39,727 nt of DNA from a bacterium (lineage in GTDB: Bacteria > B130-G9), in contig JAGHCW010000190.1 of the NCBI GenBank assembly GCA_021160245.1, positions 1-39,727 on the forward strand, written 5' to 3'. Position numbers and translations under genes: made by a program. The stretch's first letter is position 1, and every line of letters starts with the position of its first letter. Below are positions 25,862-33,570 of the stretch, in pieces. The notes beneath the pieces were generated by a model. That model did not search any database, was not told where the DNA came from, and saw nothing but the letters and a program-made list of their open reading frames with translations.

Positions 25862-25888
25862 CATCGCCCGACTTTGGTCGAAGCGATG
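25862..25888. other. Compound hairpin
   Basis: CATCGC (25862-25867) pairs with GCGATG (25883-25888); inside, CGAC (25869-25872) pairs with GTCG (25877-25880) around a TTTG loop. Possible part of a structured RNA or repeat. Confidence 0.35.
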
Positions 25889-25910
25889 AAAAGGATTCCT
25901 ATTCTCATAA

Positions 25911-25930
25911 CCCCCGAATTCATTCGGGGG
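25911..25930. repeat. Perfect GC-rich hairpin, REP-like
   Basis: CCCCCGAA (25911-25918) and TTCGGGGG (25923-25930) around a TTCA loop, a 20-base near-palindrome. Resembles REP-type elements in other genomes. There is no T-run after it on the plus strand, so it is not an obvious terminator. Only one copy is seen in this window. Confidence 0.45.
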
Positions 25931-26027
25931 ATGTACGGTGGCCGGCGTCTCCCTTGTATGTCCTGCAGATGCGGATTCTGGTGAGGGAGGAGGGGGCGGC
26001 CGCGTCTCTTCAGGTCACCCGAGTTAA

Positions 26028-26033
26028 TATAAT
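26028..26033 (+). promoter_or_regulatory. Candidate -10 box upstream of hutU
   Basis: A perfect TATAAT about 165 bases before hutU, without a recognisable -35. A second weak pair, TTGGCT (26111-26116) and CATACT (26134-26139) with a 17-base spacer, lies closer. Neither is secure. Confidence 0.25.
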
Positions 26034-26196
26034 GAGAACCATCTATATCGCCGCGTTAAAATACGGTGATTCGGAGAAAAGAGCTCTCTAGCCCCGGTTG
26101 CATTTCCCATTTGGCTCTCAAAGAAGAGCGTGGCATACTTCATATCATATAAGCTATGATCAGGCACTAGCATTCTAGTCCGCGGAGGGGACAAAG

Positions 26197-27852
26197 ATGA
26201 CGGATTACAAGCCAATAGAACTACCATTGGGCAGGGAGATAACCTGCAAGGGTTGGCAGCAGGAAGCGGCAATGCGGATGTTGATGCACAATGTAAGTCC
26301 CGAGGTCGCCGAGAAGCCGGAAGAACTTATTGTATATGGCGGCACTGGAAAAGCTGCCCGGAGTTGGGAGGCGTTTCACAATATCGTCGCGGCGCTTAAG
26401 CAGCTCGAGAATGACGAGACACTACTCGTCCAATCCGGAAAGGCCGTCGGCGTATTCAAGACCCACCCAGACGCTCCCAGGGTTCTCATCGCGAACTCCC
26501 TGATCGTTCCCAAATGGGCAACGTGGGACAATTTTCGGAAATATGAACGACTCGGACTGACCATGTATGGCCAAATGACGGCCGGCAGTTGGATATACAT
26601 TGGCACCCAGGGAATACTCCAGGGAACTTATGAGACGTTCGCCGCCGCAATCACAAAGCATTTTGGGGGCGATATCGCTGGAAAGACGATTCTCTCCGCC
26701 GGCCTTGGCGGAATGGGTGGCGCCCAACCCCTCGCCGCGACGCTAAACGGCGCCTCGTTCTTGGGCGTCGAGGTTGACCGAGACCGTATCGAAAAGCGGC
26801 TTCAGACCGATTATGTGGACTTGATGACGGATGATCTTGGCGCGGCGCTTCGGCTTATCGAGGACGCCAGAACGAATAAGACGGCGAGGTCAGTGGCGCT
26901 GTTGGGTAACGCGGCCGACGTGTATCCAGAGCTCGTCCGACGAGGCGTCTTCTTTGAGATAGTAACCGACCAGACGAGCTCACACGATATGCTCAACGGT
27001 TATGTCCCGGCCGGCATTCCTTACGAGAATGCGCTTGAGCTCAGAAAATCCGATCCGGCGAGGTACCAGAGCATGGCCCTCGATTCGGTAGGCAAGCACG
27101 TTCAGGCAATGCTTGATATGCAGAAGAACGGCTCGATTGTTTTTGATTATGGCAATAATATTCGAGGTCAGGCACAGACTGCCGGTGTTGAGAACGCGTT
27201 CGATTTCCCAGGCTTTGTGCCGGCCTATATTCGCCCGCTATTCTGCGTCGGCAAGGGGCCTTTCAGGTGGGTAGCGCTTTCCGGCGACCCTCAGGACATA
27301 TACGAGACGGATGAACTAGTTCTTAGTCTATTCCCTGACGATGAGCCGCTTTGTCGTTGGATAAATGAGGCGCGGAAGAAGGTTAGATTCCAGGGCTATC
27401 CAAGCCGGATATGCTGGCTAGGTTATGGCGAGCGGGCGAGATTCGGGCTCGCGATCAATGAACTTGTGAAAAGCGGCAAAGTCAAGGCTCCAATTGTGAT
27501 CGGCAGAGACCACCTCGACAGCGGGTCCGTTGCCTCGCCGTATCGGGAGACAGAGGGTATGAAGGACGGCAGCGATGCGATTGCCGACTGGCCCATTCTC
27601 AACGCCCTTCTGAATGCCATATCTGGGGCAAGCTGGGTTTCTGTCCACCATGGCGGCGGCGTCGGCATTGGGCTCTCTATCCACGCTGGAATGGTTATCG
27701 TTGCTGATGGAACGGACGCCGCGGCGAGGCGCTTGGAGCGAGTTCTGACTTGCGATCCCGGCAGCGGCATCGTGCGGCATGTGGACGCCGGCTACGATGA
27801 GGCTATTGCTATAGCCAAGGAGAAAGGTGTGAAGGTTCCGGGGCTCTCGTAG
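26197..27852 (+). CDS. hutU: Urocanate hydratase
   Basis: A 551-residue urocanase, the second enzyme of histidine degradation, adding water to urocanate with NAD+ as a tightly bound electrophile. It shows [34 protein letters not shown], the NAD-binding [15 protein letters not shown] (about 167-181) and the active-site Cys region [14 protein letters not shown]. Full length, with a strong GGAGGGG ribosome site at 26184-26190. No hutH, hutI or formiminotransferase gene is present in the window, so the pathway is either scattered or incomplete. Its stop codon is one base from the stop of the convergent exchanger gene. Confidence 0.97.
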   Translation: MTDYKPIELPLGREITCKGWQQEAAMRMLMHNVSPEVAEKPEELIVYGGTGKAARSWEAFHNIVAALKQLENDETLLVQSGKAVGVFKTHPDAPRVLIANSLIVPKWATWDNFRKYERLGLTMYGQMTAGSWIYIGTQGILQGTYETFAAAITKHFGGDIAGKTILSAGLGGMGGAQPLAATLNGASFLGVEVDRDRIEKRLQTDYVDLMTDDLGAALRLIEDARTNKTARSVALLGNAADVYPELVRRGVFFEIVTDQTSSHDMLNGYVPAGIPYENALELRKSDPARYQSMALDSVGKHVQAMLDMQKNGSIVFDYGNNIRGQAQTAGVENAFDFPGFVPAYIRPLFCVGKGPFRWVALSGDPQDIYETDELVLSLFPDDEPLCRWINEARKKVRFQGYPSRICWLGYGERARFGLAINELVKSGKVKAPIVIGRDHLDSGSVASPYRETEGMKDGSDAIADWPILNALLNAISGASWVSVHHGGGVGIGLSIHAGMVIVADGTDAAARRLERVLTCDPGSGIVRHVDAGYDEAIAIAKEKGVKVPGLS

Positions 27853-27853
27853 G

Positions 27854-28915
27854 CTATCCACTGCCGAATGAGAAGATGAGTATCCACCCGCATAGCCATA
27901 ATATAACGATGGCTAGCGACATCGGCATCTGCTTGAAACCTGGGAAGAGCCGCCTATATGTGGAGCCCAGAATGAAGACGACTGTTATCACAATCGCCAA
28001 AATGCCGGTTAGAACGTGAACGTTACTGACATGGGCTAGGATGGGTCCTTTCACAAAGAACAGGTCGGCGAAGAAGAGGGCGGCGATGTTGAAGATGTTG
28101 CTTCCGAATATATTGCCGACCGCCATGTCCGCTGAACCCATTCTAACGGCTGCAATGCAGACAGTGAGCTCGGGAAGAGAGGTGGCAATGGCGAGAAAGA
28201 ACGTCCCGATTACGCTCTGGCCTAGGACGAACGTCGGACCGAGGATGCTGATAGGTCTAACGGCCAGGAGATCGCCAAGAAGCACCATTCTGTAGCCTGA
28301 GCTGATTATCACGATTGCGAACACAGAGAATCCAATGCAGGCGTTTACTAGGCTCTTTTCGCCATACATCTCCCGCTCAGTCTCTGCGGGCCTACTCCTC
28401 TCATCTGAAAATAAGAGATACATACTGAGCAAGTAGGCCCCCATAATTAGCAATGTGCCCGGGCCAATGTAAGCGTTCTTAAGGGTCCATCCGACTGACG
28501 ATTCGTCCGGGGCCATGAGATTATATGCGATAATAGAAATCAGAGCTAGAGAGATGATAAGCAGACTCAGAGCGCCAGCAAGGAGATGGCGCCGGCCCCT
28601 ATCGTCCCAATTTGCCGCTCGCGGCATCAATACACCTAATATGCCTAATATAGCGAGGTTGAAGACGTTGCTTCCGAAGATGTTCCCGACCGCGATATCA
28701 GCAGCGCCTATACCACCGGCCGTGCAGCTTGTGATCATCTCCGGCATGGACGTTACAGCGGCTAGCAGGACAAGACCTATCCACGTTTTGCCGATGTCCA
28801 GCTTCTCACCTATTATGTCCCCGTAGCGTGAGAGCTTGGCTCCCGCAAAAACTGTGGCCGTCCCACAAAGCAGGAATTGTGTCCAGAGAAGATTGTCATT
28901 CGGCCAAGTCAGCAT
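27854..28915 (-). CDS. Cation/calcium exchanger, CaCA family
   Basis: A 353-residue membrane protein with about 10-11 helices and the two inverted alpha-repeats that define sodium/calcium exchangers: AAVTSMPEMITSCTAGG followed by ADIAVGNIFGSNVFNLAI, and AIATSLPELTVCIAA followed by ADMAVGNIFGSNIFNIAA. The acidic residue of SxPE and the GNIFGSN motif bind the cations. It is similar in size to YrbG-type bacterial exchangers. A K+-dependent or H+-coupled variant cannot be excluded. ATG at 28915. It converges with hutU with a single base between the stop codons. Confidence 0.93.
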   Translation of the reverse strand: MLTWPNDNLLWTQFLLCGTATVFAGAKLSRYGDIIGEKLDIGKTWIGLVLLAAVTSMPEMITSCTAGGIGAADIAVGNIFGSNVFNLAILGILGVLMPRAANWDDRGRRHLLAGALSLLIISLALISIIAYNLMAPDESSVGWTLKNAYIGPGTLLIMGAYLLSMYLLFSDERSRPAETEREMYGEKSLVNACIGFSVFAIVIISSGYRMVLLGDLLAVRPISILGPTFVLGQSVIGTFFLAIATSLPELTVCIAAVRMGSADMAVGNIFGSNIFNIAALFFADLFFVKGPILAHVSNVHVLTGILAIVITVVFILGSTYRRLFPGFKQMPMSLAIVILWLCGWILIFSFGSG

Positions 28916-29041
28916 AGTCGCCTCGCGTCTATTCCATTCAAAGATGTCTGCTGGATAAGAATGTGCACCTCACACGGTCGAGTCAACCGTCACTTGATAT
29001 GAGGAGGCTTCGGCCGATGTGAGCTTTCATCATAAACTAGC

Positions 29042-29069
29042 TTGCAATGAGAAATTCGTGAATTATAGT
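29042..29069 (+). promoter_or_regulatory. Candidate promoter of tRNA-Asp
   Basis: TTGCAA (29042-29047), a 16-base spacer and TATAGT (29064-29069), 14 bases before the mature tRNA. Pattern match only, but the position is right. Confidence 0.5.
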
Positions 29070-29082
29070 CTCAGTGATTCTT

Positions 29083-29160
29083 GGGGTCGTAGTTCAGTTT
29101 GGTTAGAACGCCGGCCTGTCACGCCGGAGGTCGCGGGTTCGAGTCCCGTCGACCCCGCCA
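29083..29160 (+). tRNA. tRNA-Asp (anticodon GTC)
   Basis: 78 bases including an encoded CCA. The 7-base acceptor stem GGGGTCG pairs with CGACCCC, followed by discriminator G and CCA. The anticodon stem CCGGC/GCCGG flanks the loop CTGTCAC with anticodon GTC at 29118-29120. T-arm contains GGTTCGAGTCC. Complete, single tRNA, not in an array. Confidence 0.98.
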
Positions 29161-29314
29161 TATTGAGTTATGCGATCTCAATCCCCTCGATGAATGATCA
29201 AGCCCCTCAAGATGAGAAACCATTCGACGGCGACATCAGAAGAAAGCACAACCAATGTGGAATGCCCGCTGCAGAGGGCTGCAGCCCAGTAAGGCTAGGC
29301 ACAAAGAGAGCTTC

Positions 29315-29337
29315 CGCCACTTGAAACACAAGTGGCG
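29315..29337. terminator. Perfect 9-bp hairpin downstream of the HDOD gene
   Basis: CGCCACTTG (29315-29323) and CAAGTGGCG (29329-29337) with a 5-base AAACA loop. It lies 28 bases after the stop of the minus-strand operon, where a terminator is expected, though the following T-run on that strand is short and broken. A role for the tRNA transcript is also possible. Confidence 0.45.
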
Positions 29338-29364
29338 CGACTCAGGAGGCATCGTACTCAACCG

Positions 29365-30423
29365 CTACATGTCGAATATTTTCTTGTCCCTTTCGACCGC
29401 AGTCTGTGTCTCTTCGATGACCCATGCAAGAGATTTCGAGTCTATCCCAAGGATGTTGCAGGATGGCATCTCCTGTACTCTGGTAGCGTCGTCTTGGCGC
29501 TCGGCAGGATTCAGCGCAAGATGATAGCTTATCGCATCAGCAAGAGCTACAATGTGTGCAAGATTGGAGTCCTTCTTGCTCTTGCTCGGGTCGTGATGAT
29601 AAAGAATCGCTTTCTCAAGCAATTCAGGGAAGTTCCACTTCTTGCAGACTACGGCTCCCAGTTCTGAATGAGCGATACCCAACGTTTTCCGTTCGATCTC
29701 CTCCAGAGTCTCATCTGAGTCTTTCAGAAGGCTCATCATCTGCTGACCTGTGCCCGGCAGCCTACTCTCGATAATGCTCTTGCCAATGTCGTGCAAAAGC
29801 CCGGCCACAAAGGTCTCCTCCATTTGCTTCTTGTCAACGAGGCGGGCAAAAAGCCGGGCGGCTATAGCGGTCTCAACGGAGTGTACCCACATGTTCTTCC
29901 CGGCGGCCAGATAGCCTTGCGAGCGAGATGAGTGCATGCTTTTAACAGAGGATGCAATAACTATAGTCTTCACAGTCGAGAAACCAAGCAACACGAGAGC
30001 GTCTGTGAGGCTGGAAATCTGACCGGCTCTGCCATAGAGCGCGGAGTTCGAATACCTCAGAACCTTGGTCGCAAGCGCCGGGTCTTTTAGGATAACCTCT
30101 TCCATTTGCTTCATCGTTGTGTTGGGAGATGAGGTCAGCTCCATTACCTTTGTTGCGACAAAAGGTAGGCTGGGGAGGTCTTTCACCTTAGTAAGTGTTA
30201 GCCTCGCCTGAGCTGGTCCGGCTGGGGCTGCGGTAGAAGACGTTCTAGCGGCGGTCTGCGTAGTCTTCCCGGCAGTCGCCGCATCAGAGACCTCGCCCTT
30301 TTCACGAACGTGGACAAGGAATCCCACCTTGCACTTGATGCACCTAAATTTCACATTTGGATTGGGAACCTTACGAGAATCGGCCTTGAACTCTGTACCA
30401 CAATTCTGACATCTAAACAGCAT
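29365..30423 (-). CDS. Zinc-ribbon HDOD domain protein
   Basis: A 352-residue signalling-type protein. The N-terminus is an MJ0042-like zinc ribbon with C5, C8, C28 and C31. After a Ala/Thr-rich linker (about 45-75) comes an HDOD domain (about 80-290): KDLPSLPFVATKVMELTSSP, PALATKVLRYSNSALYGR, VAGLLHDIGKSIIESRLP and ILYHHDPSK. HDOD domains resemble HD phosphohydrolases; the HDIGK here retains the HD pair, so enzymatic activity is not excluded, but most HDOD proteins are regulators of chemotaxis or development. An ATG at 30435 is open, but the ATG at 30423 has GGAG at 7 bases and gives the zinc ribbon its usual start. Third gene after rsmA, 75 bases downstream of the PP-loop gene. Confidence 0.9.
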   Translation of the reverse strand: MLFRCQNCGTEFKADSRKVPNPNVKFRCIKCKVGFLVHVREKGEVSDAATAGKTTQTAARTSSTAAPAGPAQARLTLTKVKDLPSLPFVATKVMELTSSPNTTMKQMEEVILKDPALATKVLRYSNSALYGRAGQISSLTDALVLLGFSTVKTIVIASSVKSMHSSRSQGYLAAGKNMWVHSVETAIAARLFARLVDKKQMEETFVAGLLHDIGKSIIESRLPGTGQQMMSLLKDSDETLEEIERKTLGIAHSELGAVVCKKWNFPELLEKAILYHHDPSKSKKDSNLAHIVALADAISYHLALNPAERQDDATRVQEMPSCNILGIDSKSLAWVIEETQTAVERDKKIFDM

Positions 30424-30498
30424 GGTCTGCTCCATAAGTTTTCATTCTCGATCTCCTAGCCACTTTTCAAATCGGCAGCAGGCCTTTGACGAATCATC

Positions 30499-31263
30499 TT
30501 AAGATGACAGGACTCTTTCTACGGAAACGTCCTCGCCCAGTAACTCGAAGTGCCGCTGGACGTGCTCTATCAACATGGGCGTCTTTTCCTCAATATAACT
30601 ACGAATAGCCTTATCGGAAACGGGAAGAGATACCTTAAAGAGTGCCTCGCGCAAAAACGCCAGCGAATCACCATACAAGCAAATCGGCTGAGTGCCGTAA
30701 TCCCTGCCAGCCACCTTGCGGCCCGTCGAAATCCCAAGCTCCCTCAGCCTTTCCCGCTCCTCCTCCCTATCCCTGATCTCAACTACCGGATTGGAGTATG
30801 ACAGTCCCAAGGCCGCGTGGAGGTTCCGGTATCCATCGAGCGCCGCCATCGCCTGATCGGACATCCACTCCGTTGCGCCCGAGGCGCCGTCTGCGATGTT
30901 CGGTATGCCTTCGGAGAGACAGTAAATGGCCCCAACCGTGTGCATCACGAGCTTGCAGCCGACGCATATTACAAAAAGTCCCTTGTACTTGACGATATCC
31001 CTAAAGAGACTCCGGACTACCACGCGCCGGAAGAGGCTGTTGGCTCTCAGCAGAGAATACATGTACTCACCCTCGCCCGCGAGGTCGCTCAGTTCATCAA
31101 AGCGCCTTCTCGTTCTCCCAACCTTCAGCTGTCCGTAGCCCCTAGCCACGGAAAGAAGATGAACCTTGTCATAGGTCTCCTTGAGAACTGTGGCGGCAAG
31201 CGTCGAATCGAGCCCGCCTGAAAAGAGTAGGGCAACCTCTTTAGAGTACGGCTCCTCTCCCAT
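30499..31263 (-). CDS. PP-loop ATPase, distantly related to QueC
   Basis: A 254-residue protein of the PP-loop ATP-pyrophosphatase superfamily, with the loop LLFSGGLDSTLA (S15-GG-L-D19-S20). It recalls QueC (7-cyano-7-deazaguanine synthase), but QueC's C-terminal four-Cys zinc site is missing; instead a mid-protein CVGC (C100, C103) with C115 is present and the GIPNIADGASGATEW segment follows. It may therefore be a thiolation, amidation or other ATP-activating enzyme. The frame is open to 31320, overlapping rsmA; the ATG at 31263, behind GAGGGAG, is preferred. It begins 22 bases after rsmA. The superfamily is sure, the reaction unknown. Confidence 0.78.
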   Translation of the reverse strand: MGEEPYSKEVALLFSGGLDSTLAATVLKETYDKVHLLSVARGYGQLKVGRTRRRFDELSDLAGEGEYMYSLLRANSLFRRVVVRSLFRDIVKYKGLFVICVGCKLVMHTVGAIYCLSEGIPNIADGASGATEWMSDQAMAALDGYRNLHAALGLSYSNPVVEIRDREEERERLRELGISTGRKVAGRDYGTQPICLYGDSLAFLREALFKVSLPVSDKAIRSYIEEKTPMLIEHVQRHFELLGEDVSVERVLSS

Positions 31264-31285
31264 TCCTATTACTCCCTCAAACGAA

Positions 31286-32107
31286 TTACTCACCGCAGCG
31301 CATCGCGAGCTGTTCCGCAAAATACAAGTATATGGATACAGAAATCTCTTGCGCTCTGCAAGAGGAAGATAACGAAAAATGCTTAAGCTGCGATCTCACC
31401 GCCTCGCGTTGCGATGAGAACTTGGCGCTGCGGGCCAGAGAATTGAGTAGCGTCTTCCGCCTATACTGGAAAGCAGCGGTGACGAAATCGTCAAAAAACT
31501 CGGCGTGAATCTTGGACCGGAATGGGTTTGGCCGAGGTAGAATTTCAAGCAAGCTTGAGTCGACCTTTGGTCGAGGCCAGAAGGCGCTTGCCGGAACGGA
31601 CATGAGTTCTTTCACAGCAGCTCGCGCCTGCACTATGACTGAAAGCCTGCCATATTCGTGCGTGCTTGGTTTGGCCACGATGCGCCTCGCCAGCTCGGTC
31701 TGGGCCATCAAACGCATATCCTTAATATGAGTCAGCTGTCGCATGAGCGTCATAACAATTTGCACAAACGAGCAATATGGCAAATTGCCGACGACTCGGA
31801 CTCCGGCCTCCAATCGGCCATCATCGATAATTTTCTCAAAGCTCAGGCGTCTTGCGTCGAGGCAATGAAGCGTCACATTTGGAGTAGCCTCGAAGCGCTC
31901 TTGAAGCATCGAGAATAGGCCACGGTCAATCTCGACGGCGTGAACCAAGCTGGCCGTTTCCAACAGAAGCTGCGTTAATCGCCCATCTCCAGCGCCGATC
32001 TCCACAACGACCTGGCCCCCAGGCTCCATAAGTCTCGCCGTCTTTTGGAGCAAGTTCTTGTCATGTAGGAAGACTTGGCCAAGGCTTTTCTTGGGTCTGA
32101 GTATCAT
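31286..32107 (-). CDS. rsmA: 16S rRNA dimethyladenosine transferase
   Basis: A 273-residue RsmA/KsgA enzyme that dimethylates two adjacent adenines in the 3' hairpin of 16S rRNA late in 30S assembly. Signatures: KSLGQVFLHDKNLL, the SAM loop VVEIGAGDGRLTQLL (35-49), VEID at 58-61 and the catalytic NLPY at 108-111. The segment after NLPY (CSFVQIVM) differs from the more common IS-P-I form, but the rest, including AFWPRPKVDSSLL, is standard. ATG at 32107 with AAGGA 5 bases upstream. First gene of an operon with the PP-loop ATPase and HDOD genes. Confidence 0.94.
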   Translation of the reverse strand: MILRPKKSLGQVFLHDKNLLQKTARLMEPGGQVVVEIGAGDGRLTQLLLETASLVHAVEIDRGLFSMLQERFEATPNVTLHCLDARRLSFEKIIDDGRLEAGVRVVGNLPYCSFVQIVMTLMRQLTHIKDMRLMAQTELARRIVAKPSTHEYGRLSVIVQARAAVKELMSVPASAFWPRPKVDSSLLEILPRPNPFRSKIHAEFFDDFVTAAFQYRRKTLLNSLARSAKFSSQREAVRSQLKHFSLSSSCRAQEISVSIYLYFAEQLAMRCGE

Positions 32108-32555
32108 GCGCGTCCTTATGCCTTGTTTTCGATTCCGATTGCTGTGCTACAATTGTTGAGTCTCGTTCTTGGGTTTCTAAGGTCAGGAGCTTAGGCATCC
32201 CAGCCCATAGGTCAAGGAAGAAGTCGCGGAGGCTAGTATTCTTTCTGGACTGGCGAGAGAAAAGAATCGGCATCGACTGGACAAGGCTATTGTCGCGGCT
32301 ATTTCACATTCCAAGATTCGCCATCTTCCCTTTATTTCATCTCTCTGGTTTTCATCTTGTTGAAAGCCTCATTCAAAAGAGTTGACTCAGATCAGCGTGC
32401 TTAGTATTCTCCTAAATCGCTTGTTTTACACAAGACGGCTTGAGGGCGGTGTTGTTTCTGTCGCATGAGAGCCGTACTCTTTGGCTAATGCCTGACTTTG
32501 AATGTGGATTTGAGCTTCAATTCTACCAGACCTTGGAGAGAACAGGAGAGACAAT
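32108..32555. other. Divergent intergenic region (rsmA / outer-membrane protein)
   Basis: 448 bases between divergent genes. A minus-strand frame (32061-32273) that overlaps rsmA is not credible as a gene. The only signal recognised is the candidate promoter at 32382-32410. No RNA gene or repeat was seen. Confidence 0.45.
32382..32410 (+). promoter_or_regulatory. Candidate promoter of the outer-membrane protein gene
   Basis: TTGACT (32382-32387), a 17-base spacer and TATTCT (32405-32410), leaving a leader of about 140 bases before the ATG at 32556. Pattern match only. Confidence 0.4.
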
Positions 32556-33452
32556 ATGACCTTACCGCGGTTCCTCGCTATTGTTTGCGGCTTGATGCTA
32601 GTTGTAAGCACGGGCCTCAGCTTTGCTAACGATACGGACATCAGATTCAAGTACTCTTGGCCAAATCTTGACATTGAAGAACGGCCCGGATGGGCTAAGC
32701 AGTCCGTTGAGGGCGTAGGCTGCATTGATGCCAGCATAAATTTCTGGGAGGACCAGCTGGGTCTCCTGGCTTCGCTAGAAATGGGCCGATTCAATATGCA
32801 CGGCATGAACGGGGAGCATTACATAAACCGAGGCACGGCCGCCGAGAGAAGATTCGATTTTGAGACTCATGATGAGATTACCAAAACATCTTTCCACGCT
32901 GATATGCGAGTTTATATAGCCAACTTCGTCAAGAATTGGTCTGAAGCGGAGATGAAAGGCCTTGTGGATTCGAAGTTAGCCTTAATAGTCGGCTTGCATT
33001 GGCAGCACTACAAGTTCGACCGTTTCATTGACGAGCTTTCTGGCGATGAAAGTGATGCCCAACTTCTGCCCTGGGAGCACGAGACAAACTTCGCGGATGA
33101 CCACGGTAGCGCATACAAATTGAAGGTCATGGCTCCGGAAGTGGGACTCTCTCTCAACTGGAAGTTCGTGGACGAGCTCGCTCTAGTTGCCTTGTGCCGA
33201 TACTTTGAGTTCGGCGAGGCTGACTATTACGGTGATAAGTGGCAAGAGAACATCAAGAATGTCTATGGTGGTGAAGGAGAGATCGGACTTTCATACGATT
33301 TCGCCAAGCTCTTTGACATGAAGAATCAGCGTTTAGCAATCGGCCTGAGCTATGAATACCGATTCATGGATAGCCACGGAGCAGATATGCAGACCACGAC
33401 ATCCCACGGGGCTGCGATGAGCGTGAACTACGGCTTCGCACATAATTGGTAG
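32556..33452 (+). CDS. Exported protein, probable outer-membrane beta-barrel; family not recognised
   Basis: A 298-residue protein with a clear signal peptide (LAIVCGLMLVVSTGLSFA, cleavage after A24). The mature part is acidic, rich in Trp, Tyr and Phe and in short alternating segments, and ends in a C-terminal Trp (YGFAHNW), as many outer-membrane barrels end in an aromatic residue. Segments such as LALIVGLHWQHYKF, VDELALVALCRYFEF and RLAIGLSYEYRFM look like membrane-spanning strands. No specific family, motif or enzyme was recognised. ATG at 32556 with AGGAGAG 5 bases away. It precedes a membrane GT-C-like gene by 118 bases on the same strand. Confidence 0.7.
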   Translation: MTLPRFLAIVCGLMLVVSTGLSFANDTDIRFKYSWPNLDIEERPGWAKQSVEGVGCIDASINFWEDQLGLLASLEMGRFNMHGMNGEHYINRGTAAERRFDFETHDEITKTSFHADMRVYIANFVKNWSEAEMKGLVDSKLALIVGLHWQHYKFDRFIDELSGDESDAQLLPWEHETNFADDHGSAYKLKVMAPEVGLSLNWKFVDELALVALCRYFEFGEADYYGDKWQENIKNVYGGEGEIGLSYDFAKLFDMKNQRLAIGLSYEYRFMDSHGADMQTTTSHGAAMSVNYGFAHNW

Positions 33453-33570
33453 AGACCTCGACCGAACTTAGATAACTCGAGGTCGCCCGCCAGCATATAG
33501 TGGCGCCTTAACGGAGCACGCGACGAAACGTCAAAAGGGCTGAATACGAGGGACGAGACAGAAGGGCAGC

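Larger units (their letters stand above)
25640..26196. other. Structured intergenic region between the C25 protease gene and hutU
   Basis: 557 bases between divergent genes. It contains two palindromes near the protease gene (25678-25712), a compound hairpin (25862-25888), a strong hairpin (25911-25930) and a TATAAT near hutU. A 124-codon plus-strand frame (25717-26091) crosses all of these and is thought not to be coding. The function of the central part is unknown. Confidence 0.5.

Noticed and set aside
25717-26091. 124-codon plus-strand frame between the protease gene and hutU
   Set aside because: It crosses several inverted repeats and has no recognisable protein character; better read as structured non-coding DNA.
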